DNA of 64,000 nt. Origin: Rugamonas sp. A1-17. Its GTDB lineage: Bacteria > Pseudomonadota > Gammaproteobacteria > Burkholderiales > Burkholderiaceae_D. Shown piece after piece: positions 40,823 to 49,900 of the stretch. Below the pieces are notes generated by a model, which searched no databases, was not told the DNA's origin, and worked only from the letters and a program-made list of their open reading frames with translations. How positions within the stretch are numbered: position 1 is the first letter of the stretch; each line of letters begins with the position of its first letter. Position numbers and translations under genes: made by a program. The stretch covers positions 1-64,000 of the forward strand of contig JAJLPB010000021.1 in assembly GCA_025548565.1 (NCBI GenBank), given 5' to 3'.

Positions 40823-42286
40823 TCAGGCGAAGCAGACCCGGTTGCGGCCCGTCTGCTTGGCGCGGTACAGCAGCGCGTCGGCCTTTTGCAGCATCGCTTC
40901 GGCGGTGCCTGCGGCCAGGTCGGCGTACACGCCCATGCTCATCGTGACCTTCAGGTCGGGATGCACCTCATGCCACGGGAAGCCTTCGATCAGGTTGCGC
41001 AGCTTGTCGCACAGCGCGGCGGCTTGCGGCAGTTCGGTCTCCGGGAAGGCGATCACGAATTCCTCGCCGCCGTAGCGCGCCACCAGATCGCTCAGGCGCA
41101 TATGGCTGCGCAGGATCTCGCCCACCTGGCGCAGCACCGCGTCGCCGGTGGCGTGCGAGAACTGGTCGTTGATGCGCTTGAAGAAATCGATATCGCCGAT
41201 CACCATGCTCAATGGCCGCTTGTGGCGTACCGCATGGCTGAACAGCGTGGTCGCATGCTCGTCGAAGTGGCGGCGGTTATGCAGCTTGGTCAACGCGTCG
41301 CGCACGCTCAGTTCGCGCATCTGCTCGGCTTGCGCCAGTATGGTCTGGTGAGTGGCCTTCAGTTCCTCGTGCGAATGCGCCAGCTGCTCGCTCATGTCGT
41401 TGAAGGCGCTGGCCAGTGCCGCCACTTCATCCTTGCCCTCCACCGGCACCCGCTGCAGCAGCGAGCCGCCGTGCATGGCGCGCACCGCGTCGGTCAGGTG
41501 ACTGAGCTTGCGGCTCAGGCCCCGGCTTAACAGGACGCCCAGCAGCACCGCCAGCGCGGCCGCGCCGGTCACGCCGGCCAGCAGCGCCTCGCGCATCGCT
41601 TCTATGTACTGCATTTCCTGTTTGCTGGGCGTGAACACCCCTTCCGGCGAAATGTAGGCGGCCACCCGGTCGCCCACCATGACGGCGCGCGCATCCTTGC
41701 GGGCCGAATCGGGCAGCAGTTCACCGCGCCGGTACACGCCGGCGCCCAGCAACACACGGTAATCCTGATCGGCGACGATGAAGTGATATGGCGGCTCACC
41801 GCCGCCACGACGCGGCGGCGGACGGTCGTCGCGGCGCGCAGGCTCTTCGCCCTGCGGCGGTCCCGAACGTTCCTCGCCCTGCGGCGGTCCTGGACGATCT
41901 TCGCCCTGCCGTGGTCCCGGACGGTATTCCCCCTGCGGCGGCCCCGGCCGGTCTTCGCCTTGCCGTGGCCCTGGATGGTCCTCACCACCCTGCGGCGGTC
42001 CCTGACGATCTTCGCCATCCTGCTCCGGTGGCGGCGGACGGCTACCTTGCGCATCCCGCCGGCTGTGCATGAACTCATCAAAGGCGTCTTGGCCGCCGGC
42101 GGCCTGCCAGCTGCCGTACTTTTGCAAGTAAGCGCTCATGCCTTCGTAAAAGGTGTCGGCGGCGTGCTGGCGGCGGATCACATCCACCTTCTTGGTCATG
42201 CCCACGTAGGCCAAGCCGCCCACCATTGCTACCGCCGCCAATCCGGTCAGCAGCAAGGCCAGCATGAATTTCGTGCGCAGGGACAT
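40823..42286 (-). CDS. Membrane diguanylate cyclase with HAMP and a Pro/Gly-repeat sensor region
   Basis: This 487-aa c-di-GMP synthase has helix 1 (~8-29), a periplasmic region (~30-235), helix 2 (~236-254), HAMP (~254-306), a coiled linker and a GGDEF domain. The active site is GGEEF at 406-410 with metal Asp in VIGDIDFFK. RLSD (397-400), five residues before GGEEF, is an inhibitory RxxD site, so product feedback is expected. The periplasmic part contains about six copies of GEDRPGPPQ (91-148), absent from ordinary sensors. The signal sensed is unknown. Confidence 0.93.
   Translation of the reverse strand: MSLRTKFMLALLLTGLAAVAMVGGLAYVGMTKKVDVIRRQHAADTFYEGMSAYLQKYGSWQAAGGQDAFDEFMHSRRDAQGSRPPPPEQDGEDRQGPPQGGEDHPGPRQGEDRPGPPQGEYRPGPRQGEDRPGPPQGEERSGPPQGEEPARRDDRPPPRRGGGEPPYHFIVADQDYRVLLGAGVYRRGELLPDSARKDARAVMVGDRVAAYISPEGVFTPSKQEMQYIEAMREALLAGVTGAAALAVLLGVLLSRGLSRKLSHLTDAVRAMHGGSLLQRVPVEGKDEVAALASAFNDMSEQLAHSHEELKATHQTILAQAEQMRELSVRDALTKLHNRRHFDEHATTLFSHAVRHKRPLSMVIGDIDFFKRINDQFSHATGDAVLRQVGEILRSHMRLSDLVARYGGEEFVIAFPETELPQAAALCDKLRNLIEGFPWHEVHPDLKVTMSMGVYADLAAGTAEAMLQKADALLYRAKQTGRNRVCFA
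41843..42016 (-). repeat. 27-bp tandem repeat encoding GEDRPGPPQ in the cyclase
   Basis: Within the cyclase gene, a 27-bp unit is repeated about six times and encodes GEDRQGPPQ(G), GEDHPGPRQ, GEDRPGPPQ, GEYRPGPRQ, GEDRPGPPQ and GEERSGPPQ. PP and PR versions partly alternate. The reading frame is preserved. Such an array can change copy number by slippage or recombination and would alter the length of the periplasmic linker between strains. Confidence 0.9.
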
Positions 42287-42515
42287 CGGAGCTCCATCAA
42301 ATTATTGCCAGTTGGACAGTAATGATACCTGATGGACGCCTCGCCGTAAAAAATCCGCGCTTAAAAAGTTACTCTTAAGAACGCATTCTTCATAGGGAAA
42401 ATCGCCAGTTATATTGAATGCTTATGGCTCGTATCACAAATCAAAAGTTTATTTATTACTGAAAGACGCGCATACTGCACTGCAACAAACAAACAAACAT
42501 TTAAAGGAGCTTGCC

Positions 42516-42770
42516 ATGAGCGCATCGAACAACCTGACTTACACCGACTTCGCCACCCCTGGCTATGCCAGCAATGTTGCCGCCGCAGCGCGCCAGCTGG
42601 TTGCCGCACTGTTCGCCGTCAAGCCACGTCCAGCCATTGTGGCGGACGAAGTTGTCTCGCCGCGCCAGAAGGCATCCTCCGCCGCCTGGCTGAACAGCAT
42701 GGCCAATGACTGCGAACGTCATTCCCCTAGCCTGTCCGCCGAACTGCGCTTCCTCGCGTCGCGCGGCTAA
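42516..42770 (+). CDS. Small hypothetical protein (84 aa)
   Basis: This 84-aa protein starts MSASNNLTYTDFATPGY and has a central hydrophobic helix-like stretch (ASNVAAAARQLVAALFAVKP). Its C-terminal half is charged (RQKASSAAWLNSMANDCERHSPSLSAELRFLASRG appears in residues ~50-84). A strong AAGGAG lies eight bases before the ATG at 42516, which decides the start. The leader is unusually AT-rich. I do not recognise the family. It is followed after 31 bases by a 32-aa gene and then a terminator, so the two probably form a short operon. Confidence 0.72.
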   Translation: MSASNNLTYTDFATPGYASNVAAAARQLVAALFAVKPRPAIVADEVVSPRQKASSAAWLNSMANDCERHSPSLSAELRFLASRG

Positions 42771-42801
42771 TTGAACCGAATTTAACTTCCTGGAGATCAC
42801 C

Positions 42802-42900
42802 ATGCTGACCATCATCGAAAACCTGCCTGCCGCCATCGCCCTGTCGGGCCTCGTACTGCGCCTCTACCTGGGCGCCAACCCAGGCAAAGAAGAAGCATAA
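42802..42900 (+). CDS. Very small hypothetical protein (32 aa)
   Basis: This 32-codon gene begins MLTIIENLPAAIALSGLVLRLY and ends GANPGKEEA, i.e. one amphipathic or membrane-interacting helix with an acidic tail. TGGAG lies six bases before the ATG and an intrinsic terminator begins 20 bases after the stop. These signals support it as a real gene. Function unknown; it is co-directional with the 84-aa gene. Confidence 0.6.
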   Translation: MLTIIENLPAAIALSGLVLRLYLGANPGKEEA

Positions 42901-42919
42901 GCCGCCGTACCAAAAGACA

Positions 42920-42959
42920 AAGCCCCGGTAACGCGCAAGCGGCCGGGGCTTCTTTTTTA
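42920..42959 (+). terminator. Intrinsic terminator after the two small genes
   Basis: A 9-bp stem (AAGCCCCGG / CCGGGGCTT) with a 14-base loop is followed by TTCTTTTTTAT. It ends the small-gene operon, and on the other strand lies just past the permease stop. Confidence 0.88.
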
Positions 42960-42969
42960 TTTCGCTGTT

Positions 42970-44436
42970 TTACGCGGCGTGATTCAATCGCGAATTGCGC
43001 ATGCCGTACAAGAAGTAGGTCAGCACCGCCGCGCTCATCCAGATGATGAAGATGGTGTAGGTCGTCATCGACAGGCCGAACATCAGGTACAGGCAGGCGG
43101 AGATGCTCAGGCCCGGCACCACGTACGGGCCGAACGGCACGCGGAAACCCTTGGTGCCCTTGCCGTTTTCCTTCTTGCGCATCACCGGCACCGCCAGCGA
43201 CACCACAATGAAGGCCGTCAGCGTACCCATGCTGACCATATCCCACAGGAAGGTCGCGTCCACGAAGCCGGCCACCAGGCCGACCACGACGCAGACGATC
43301 AGCGTGTTATGCACCGGCGACGCGGTGCGCGGGTTCACCTTCTGGAACGACTTGGAAATCAGGCCATCCTTGGAGATCGCGTACAGGATGCGGGTCTGGC
43401 CGTAGATCGTCACCAGCGTCACGCTGAACACCGAGATCACGGCGCCCGCCGCCAGCACCAGCGCCGGCCAGGTCTTGCCGGTGACGTTTTGCAGGATCAC
43501 GGCCAGGCCGGCTTCCTGCCCGGCGAACTTGTAGGCCGGCTGTGCGCCCATGGCTGCCACGGCCACCAGCAGGTAGAACAAGGTGACGATGCCCAGCGCC
43601 GCCAGGATGCCGATCGGTACGTTGCGCTTCGGATCGCGCACTTCCTCGCCGGCGGTGGCCACGGTGTCCAGTCCGATGAAGGAGAAGAACACGGTGGCCG
43701 CCGCGGCCGTCACGCCGGTCATGCCGGTGATGTGCACGCCGTTGTCCGGGCTGAAGAATGGGTGGAAATTGTTTATATCAAATCCCGAGAAGGCGATCGC
43801 CACGAAGAAGATCAGGATCGCCAGCTTGATCATCACCATGATGGCGTTGGTGGTGGCCGATTCCTTTGTACCGCGTATCAGCAGCAGGCAGCACAGGCCG
43901 ACCAGCAGCACCGGCGGCAGATTGATATGCCCGGCATGGATCTCCATGCCCTTGGGCGTGGACACGATCATCGGCGAGCGCAGCGCCTCGGGGATGTGCC
44001 AACCGAAGGCGTTGTTGAGGAAATTGTTCAGGTAGTCGGACCAGCCGATCGCCGTGGCGCTGGCCGCCAGCCCGTATTCAAGCAGCAGGCAGGCCGCCAT
44101 GATGAAGGCCAGGAACTCGCCGACGGTGGCGTACGCGAACGAGTACGACGAGCCGGACGCCGGAATGCGGAACGACAGCTCGGCGTAGCACAGCGCGGTC
44201 AGGCCGGCGGTGATGGCGGCGAACAGGAAGGACAGGATCACGGAGGGACCGGCTTTCGGCACGGCCTCCACCATGGTGAAGAAGATACCGGTGCCGATCG
44301 TGGCGCCGACACCAATCATCGTCAGGGGAAACAAGCCTATGGAGCGGTGCAGGCTGTTGCTACTGGTGGGAGCAGTTTCTACTCTGTTATCGACCGGCTT
44401 GGTACGGGTCAGTTTCTGGACCAGCGTTTGGTTCAC
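42970..44436 (-). CDS. APC superfamily amino acid permease
   Basis: This 488-aa permease has about twelve helices. The N-terminal IGVGATIGTGIFF (helix 1 unwound substrate site) and SGSSYSFAYATVGEFLAFIMAACLLLEYG are typical of cationic amino acid transporters (CAT/YfnA type). I prefer the GTG start at 44436, since AAGGA lies seven bases upstream; a TTG six bases earlier is the alternative. Basic amino acids would fit the arginine catabolic operon 2 kb away, but that link is only suggestive. It stands alone on its strand. Confidence 0.9.
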   Translation of the reverse strand: MNQTLVQKLTRTKPVDNRVETAPTSSNSLHRSIGLFPLTMIGVGATIGTGIFFTMVEAVPKAGPSVILSFLFAAITAGLTALCYAELSFRIPASGSSYSFAYATVGEFLAFIMAACLLLEYGLAASATAIGWSDYLNNFLNNAFGWHIPEALRSPMIVSTPKGMEIHAGHINLPPVLLVGLCCLLLIRGTKESATTNAIMVMIKLAILIFFVAIAFSGFDINNFHPFFSPDNGVHITGMTGVTAAAATVFFSFIGLDTVATAGEEVRDPKRNVPIGILAALGIVTLFYLLVAVAAMGAQPAYKFAGQEAGLAVILQNVTGKTWPALVLAAGAVISVFSVTLVTIYGQTRILYAISKDGLISKSFQKVNPRTASPVHNTLIVCVVVGLVAGFVDATFLWDMVSMGTLTAFIVVSLAVPVMRKKENGKGTKGFRVPFGPYVVPGLSISACLYLMFGLSMTTYTIFIIWMSAAVLTYFLYGMRNSRLNHAA

Positions 44437-44664
44437 AGGCAATCCTTGTGGGAGATATGTACGGGCAAAAAAACTAAGCGATTATAGGGCCTTCCGGCCC
44501 ATCGCAATACAGTAATTTTGTGTTAGAAAAACAACTCGGACGCCAGGCGGGGCAAGGGCTCCGTTACAGTTGCTTACTTTTGATACAGCGGGATGTATAG
44601 ATTGGAAATTGTTGTCAGGCTACTCTAGGCTCAAGCGTTACATCCAGCCAATAAGGAGACCATC

Positions 44665-44781
44665 ATGCCCATTCAAAAGATCCCTACCGTATCCCGCCGT
44701 ATCCATCCAGCCGTCGCGGGCGCCGCCGTTGTTTTGCTGGGCCTGGCGGGCACCCTGGCGACCTGGCTGGTGCGCGGTTAA
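44665..44781 (+). CDS. Small single-helix membrane protein (38 aa)
   Basis: This 38-aa protein has an N-terminal basic segment (MPIQKIPTVSRRIHP) and one transmembrane helix (AVAGAAVVLLGLAGTLATWL) ending in VRG. AAGGAG precedes the ATG by seven bases. The 220-base upstream gap has room for a promoter. It overlaps the stop of the convergent DUF1993-like gene by four bases. I do not recognise a family. Confidence 0.55.
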   Translation: MPIQKIPTVSRRIHPAVAGAAVVLLGLAGTLATWLVRG

Positions 44782-45287
44782 GCGTACGCCCCGAGATAAT
44801 CGCGCTTGCCGACCGGGACACCCTGGTTGCGCAGGATGTCGTGGGCGGTGGCGATGTGGAAGAAGAAGTTCGGCAACGCGAACGTCAGCAGGTAATCGTC
44901 CCCTTTGAACTCCGGCTGGAACGAACCAAAATTAAGTTTGATCGCACGCGCCTCGCTGCCGGCGAAATCGCTTTCGGCGACGCTGTCCAGGTAGGCGATG
45001 GTGTCGGCGATCCGCTGCTGTAATTGGGCGAACGAAGTTTCGTTGTCTTCAAACTTGGGCGCGGGCACGCCGCTCAGGCGCTCCACCGACAGTTTCGACG
45101 TATCGCTGGCGCGCTGTACCTGCGCGGACAGCGGCAGCATATCGTCCGCCAGCCGCGCGGAGATCAGCGCATCCGGCACCGAGCCATGCTGCTCGGCATA
45201 GGCTTCCGCCTTCCCCAGCAAGTCCGACAACACCTTCAAGCCACGCACAAACACGGGCACCGACACCCGATGCATTGATAACGACAT
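44778..45287 (-). CDS. DUF1993-like protein
   Basis: This 169-aa helical protein begins MSLSMHRVSVPVFVRGLKVLSDLLGKAEAYAEQHG and contains RLADDMLPLSAQVQRASDTSK and LPNFFFHIATAHDILRNQGVPVGKRDYLG. These match the DUF1993/DinB-like domain (four-helix bundle with possible metal His residues). GGAG lies about ten bases upstream of the ATG chosen. Function is unknown; DinB-like relatives include metal-dependent transferases, which is only a structural hint. Confidence 0.82.
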   Translation of the reverse strand: MSLSMHRVSVPVFVRGLKVLSDLLGKAEAYAEQHGSVPDALISARLADDMLPLSAQVQRASDTSKLSVERLSGVPAPKFEDNETSFAQLQQRIADTIAYLDSVAESDFAGSEARAIKLNFGSFQPEFKGDDYLLTFALPNFFFHIATAHDILRNQGVPVGKRDYLGAYA

Positions 45288-45362
45288 CGCGAACTCCAAT
45301 TGGTAAGGAAGAGCTTGTGAGTGTAACGCAAGCCTCGTCGATCCGCAGCGCGTATGAAACAA

Positions 45363-45914
45363 TCAGGCCAGTTGGTCGACGTTGTTGCCGATCCTGCTGG
45401 TGTCGGATGTTTTGTCGGGATGGGAGATGCTGTAGACCAGCTGCTCCTGCGCGGAGACTGTTCCGTCCTTGTTGGTGTCCGCCGCTTCGTAGGTTTTGGT
45501 CGAGCTGCTGGAGCTGCCGACGCCGCCCGCACCGCCGCCACCACCCGCACCATGTCCGCCTTCCGCATGCTGGCCGCCTTGCGGGCCGCCGGGGCCGCCG
45601 GGGCCGCCCGCTTCGCCGCCGCCATTGGGGCGCGGTGGAGCGAAGGAGCCGCTCTTGATCGCGGTCTCCAGGTCGGATTGGGTGATCGAACCGGTCTTCT
45701 GCGTATCGATCGCGTCGAACTGCTTGGTGGCGTCATCGGCCGACACGCCCTTCGACGCCAGCCCCGATACGAATTCGTCCTTGTTGACCTTGCCGTCCTT
45801 GTCGGTATCCAGGTCTGTGAATACCTTGGCCGCGAAGCGGGCCGCGCCCTTCGCAGGATCGAAGGTGGTGGCTTGGGTGCTGCCGCTTGAAACGCCGCTG
45901 ATTGCTGTCGTCAT
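45363..45914 (-). CDS. EF-hand protein with Gly-rich linker
   Basis: This 183-aa protein has three EF-hand loops: DTDKDGKVNKDE (36-47), DTQKTGSITQSD (70-81) and DTNKDGTVSAQE (146-157). Loops 1 and 3 are canonical calcium binders; loop 2 lacks one acidic position. A Gly/Pro/Ser-rich linker (~93-138) separates hands 2 and 3. No classical signal peptide is seen, so location is uncertain; export without a signal peptide is possible. No neighbour suggests a role. Confidence 0.82.
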   Translation of the reverse strand: MTTAISGVSSGSTQATTFDPAKGAARFAAKVFTDLDTDKDGKVNKDEFVSGLASKGVSADDATKQFDAIDTQKTGSITQSDLETAIKSGSFAPPRPNGGGEAGGPGGPGGPQGGQHAEGGHGAGGGGGAGGVGSSSSSTKTYEAADTNKDGTVSAQEQLVYSISHPDKTSDTSRIGNNVDQLA

Positions 45915-46004
45915 GTCGATTACTCCGTAGTTAAGGAATGCTATTCCTGTTAACGAAACAATCGGTGTAACTATGACCCCGCAAAGTGTAAAGCGGCGTA
46001 AAGA

Positions 46005-46994
46005 TCAGGAAACGCGCACCACCATCAGGCCCGCGCGCAGGCCGACGCGCACGTCCGGATTGGGGAACACCACCAGCTCCTCGGGATGCTGGACGGTATA
46101 GACGGTGTCGCCATCGCGCGCGATTTCCTCGCCCTGCTTGAGGGCAGTGAAGTTGTGCGTCTCTTTGCCGAACGCCATCTGGAACTTGTCGCTCAACTTG
46201 ATGATCTGGCGCGCTGTGTTGAACACGTGCGGCTGCTGCCTGGCCTCGCGCTTGGCCGCGCCGCGCAGCAAGTCGTCCAACGCCAGCGACGCATCGGCAA
46301 ACTGCGACAGATCGTTCTGCCCCAGCGTGCCGATACGCCCCAGTTCCACCGTGGTGCCGGCCGCCGCGTGATGCTCGGCCGAGTAGTAGCTGTACGTCCC
46401 CACCGAAGCAGGATTCATGATGACCGCACCGATGCCGGCCAATCCCAGCCACTCGATCAACTCGCGGCGCGGCTGGTCGGGAATCAGCTCCGGCACGATA
46501 GCGAACGTCGGATACACCGACGGCCGTATCGCCGTATGCAGATCCAGATGCCAGCGCACCGGTCCCGCGCCCTCGAAGAAGGCCGCGGTCGCGGCGATCA
46601 TCACATCGGCGCGCGCCGCTTCGGCCGTGCCTTCCAACGAACCGCGCTCCTTGCGGAACATGCGGTTCAAGTCGGCGTCGATGAAACGCTTGCCGGCCCT
46701 GATGGCGCCGATATTGCCGACGCAAAGCATCAGGTTGACCGCGAGCGAGGAAGCCTGCTGCGACAAGGCCTCCAGCAGATACGCCACCACCTCGATCGGC
46801 CCGGTCTCGTCGCCGTGCACGCCAACCGAAACCAGCACGCTCGGACGTTCACCCTCGGCCTTGATCGTCAGGATGCCGTCGGCCGGCTGCGTCACCGCAA
46901 ACCCGGCCGCCGAAAAGCGCTGCGCGACCACGCTGAAATCCGCTTCAGCCAGTGCACGCACCGACTCAGGCAAAGCCTTGGGTAAATCGCTCAT
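46005..46994 (-). CDS. astE: Succinylglutamate desuccinylase AstE
   Basis: AstE is the last enzyme of the arginine succinyltransferase pathway, releasing succinate and glutamate. The 329-aa zinc hydrolase shows His60 and Glu63 (GVHGDETGP), His153 (LDLHTAIRP) and Glu217 (VELGRIG) as metal/catalytic residues. An upstream in-frame GTG (46997) is possible; the ATG at 46994 overlaps the gdhB stop by one base. Placement after the NAD-glutamate dehydrogenase couples glutamate release to its oxidation. Confidence 0.94.
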   Translation of the reverse strand: MSDLPKALPESVRALAEADFSVVAQRFSAAGFAVTQPADGILTIKAEGERPSVLVSVGVHGDETGPIEVVAYLLEALSQQASSLAVNLMLCVGNIGAIRAGKRFIDADLNRMFRKERGSLEGTAEAARADVMIAATAAFFEGAGPVRWHLDLHTAIRPSVYPTFAIVPELIPDQPRRELIEWLGLAGIGAVIMNPASVGTYSYYSAEHHAAAGTTVELGRIGTLGQNDLSQFADASLALDDLLRGAAKREARQQPHVFNTARQIIKLSDKFQMAFGKETHNFTALKQGEEIARDGDTVYTVQHPEELVVFPNPDVRVGLRAGLMVVRVS

Positions 46995-49900
46995 CACACC
47001 ACCAGCATCGTGTTACCGGAATTGGTCGCCTCGGACAAAGCCCAGACGTCCAGCATCGCCTGTTCCAGATCGGCCGACGCGGCGTAACCGGACAAGCCCA
47101 GCGTGTTAGCGACGACTTCCACCGCCTCCGCCGCCGTATGGCCGCCGGTCGCATGCTGCAGCACCTGCGACAGCAGGCGTTGCTGCGTGCGGCGCAGCGC
47201 GTTCTGCGCGTAGCTGCGCAGCTGCTCCTGCGAACGGCTGGTGGCCGGCAGCTTCAGGCCGCGCTCCAGCATGTCGATGCCGACCTGCGCGCGCAGCGCC
47301 AGGCCCACTTGCAGGAACGCCGGCAGGTCCATGCCTTCCGGACGCGATACCGACAGTGCCGCGAACACAAACGCCGCCACCGCATCGATCGCATCGACAG
47401 CCTTCCAGGCCTGGACGAATTCGGCGCGCAGGCCGGACGTGATGTCCGCATCCGACTGGCCATCGGCCGGAGTCAACTGCGCCAGCGTCTCAGGCTTGGC
47501 GAACAGCTTGGTCAGCTCGGCCACGCCGGCGCGCAGCTGGTCGGCAGGCACCGACAGCGCGCCTTCGATCACCGACTTTTGCAGCACGCGGGTACGCGCA
47601 TCGACCTTGATCGACACGGCGCGCGGCACCTTCAATGCATCCGCATCGAGCGTCGTGAAGATCGGCGCCAGGTTCAGCGCGGACCAAGCCTGGCCCCACG
47701 CCAGGATCACATCCGATTCGTCCACGCCATGTTCGCCGGCCAGTTGGCGCAGCATCAGCGGACCGCAGCGGTTGACCGATTCGTTGGCCAGCACGGTCGC
47801 CAGGATGGCGTTGGCCAGCGGGTGCGCCAGTGCAGGACGGGTTGCCACCAGCAGGTCCGGGAAGTACGGCTTGAGCACCGACTCGGCCCAGCTCAGGTCC
47901 GTCAACGGCAGCGCCGACAGGATGCGCTTGTAGCGGTTCTTCACGTTGGCGATCACCACCGCCAGCTCCGGCGTGGTCAGGCCACGGCCGTCGGCCTTGC
48001 GGCGGGCCAGTTCGGCCACCGATGGCAGCTGCTCCAGCTCACGCGACAGCGCGCCCTCTTCCTCCAGCGACGCGATCAGCGCGGCATAGCCATCCTGCAC
48101 CGCGGCGTCGACCTGCGCTTGCGCCTCGCGCACCAGCAGCTGCGTTTGCAGCGTGTTGTCGCGCAGGACCAGGCGCTCGATGTCGGCGGTCATTTCGTTC
48201 AGCACGCGGTTGCGGTCTGCCTCGCTCAACTGGCCGGCGTTCATTTCCACGTCCAGCCACATCTTCGCGTTCACTTCATGGTCCGAGCAATCCACGCCGG
48301 CCGAGTTGTCGATCGCATCGGTGAAGATGCGGCCACCCGCCAGCGCGAACTCGATGCGGCCGGCCTGAGTCGCGCCCAGGTTGCCGCCTTCCGCCACGAC
48401 CTTGCAGCGCAGCTGGTTGCCGTCCACGCGGATATTGTCGTTGGCGCGGTCCTTCACCTGCGCGTGCGATTCGGTCGACGCCTTGATGTAGGTGCCGATG
48501 CCGCCGTTGTAGAACAGGTCCACAGGCGCCAGCAGGATGCGGTGCATCAGTTCTTCAGGCGGCAGCGAGGTTTCCTCGATATCCAGCGTGGCGCGGATCT
48601 GCGGCGACAGCTCGATGCTGCGGGCGCTGCGCGGGAACACGCCGCCGCCGGCCGAGATCAGCTCCTTGTTGTAGTCGTCCCACGAGGAGCGCGGCAGCGC
48701 GAACATGCGCTCGCGTTCGACGAAGGATTTTTCCATGTCCGGATTCGGATCGAGGAAGATGTGGCGGTGATCGAAGGCCGCCACGATTTTCAGTTTGCGC
48801 GACAGCAGCGCGCCGTTGCCGAACACGTCGCCCGACATGTCGCCCACGCCGACCATCGTCACAGGCGTGGCATGGATGTCGTGGTCCATTTCGTAGAAGT
48901 GGCGCTTGACGGCTTCGAACGCGCCCTTGGCGGTGATGCCCATCTTCTTGTGGTCGTAGCCGTTCGAACCGCCCGACGCGAACGCGTCGCCCAGCCAGAA
49001 GCCGCGCTGCACGGCGATGCCGTTGGCGATGTCGGAGAAGGTCGCGGTGCCCTTGTCGGCCGCCACCACCAGGTATGGATCGTTGCCGTCGTAGCAGACG
49101 GTGTCGGCCGGCGAAACGATTTTGCCCAGCACGCGGTTGTCGGTCATTTCCAGCAGGCTGGCGATGAACAGGCGGTACACCGCTTCGCCTTCGGCCGCGA
49201 TGGTTTCACGCACGGCGTCCTTCGGCATCTGCTTGCAGACGAAGCCGCCCTTGGCGCCGGCCGGCACGATGACGGCGTTCTTCACCATCTGGGCCTTCAC
49301 CAGGCCGAGGACTTCGGTGCGGTAGTCTTCCATGCGGTCCGACCAGCGCAGGCCACCACGGGCGACCGGGCCGCCGCGCAGGTGCACGCCTTCGAAGCGG
49401 CGCGAGAACACGAAGATCTCGCGGAACGGACGCGGTTCCGGCACCAGCGACAGATTGCTGGTGTCGAACTTGAAGATGATCTTGTCGCCCTTCTGGTTGT
49501 TCTGGAAGTAGTTGGTGCGCAGCGTGGCGGACATCAGGTCCGTCATCGCGCCCAGCACTTCCTCGCTGTCGGCGTGGTTAATCGCCGGCAGGCGGCTCTT
49601 GATGCCGGCCAGCGCATCCAGCGCGGCGGCGCGGGTGGCGTCGTCCAGCGCAGGGTTGAAGCGCTGCAGGAAAGCGTCCACCAGCTGCTTGACCACCACC
49701 GGCTGCTTGCGCAGCGTCTCGGCGATGTAGCGCACTGAGAAGCGGCTGCCGGTCTGGCGCCAGTAGCTCATGTAGGCGCGCACCAACTGCACCTGGCGCA
49801 CACTCAAGCCGCCTTCGATGACCAGTCCATTCAGGCGGCCGTCCTCGGCTTCGTTGTTGAACAATGCGGTGAACAGCTCCTGCGCGACCGGCACGATTTC

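Noticed and set aside
41843..42016. Tandem 27-bp repeats as a CRISPR array
   Set aside because: There are no unique spacers between units, the units are coding and in frame, and no cas genes are near.
46952..49738. 928-codon plus-strand open frame opposite gdhB
   Set aside because: Antisense codon-bias artefact: rich in Arg, His and Gln with no domain, lying within an unmistakable NAD-glutamate dehydrogenase.
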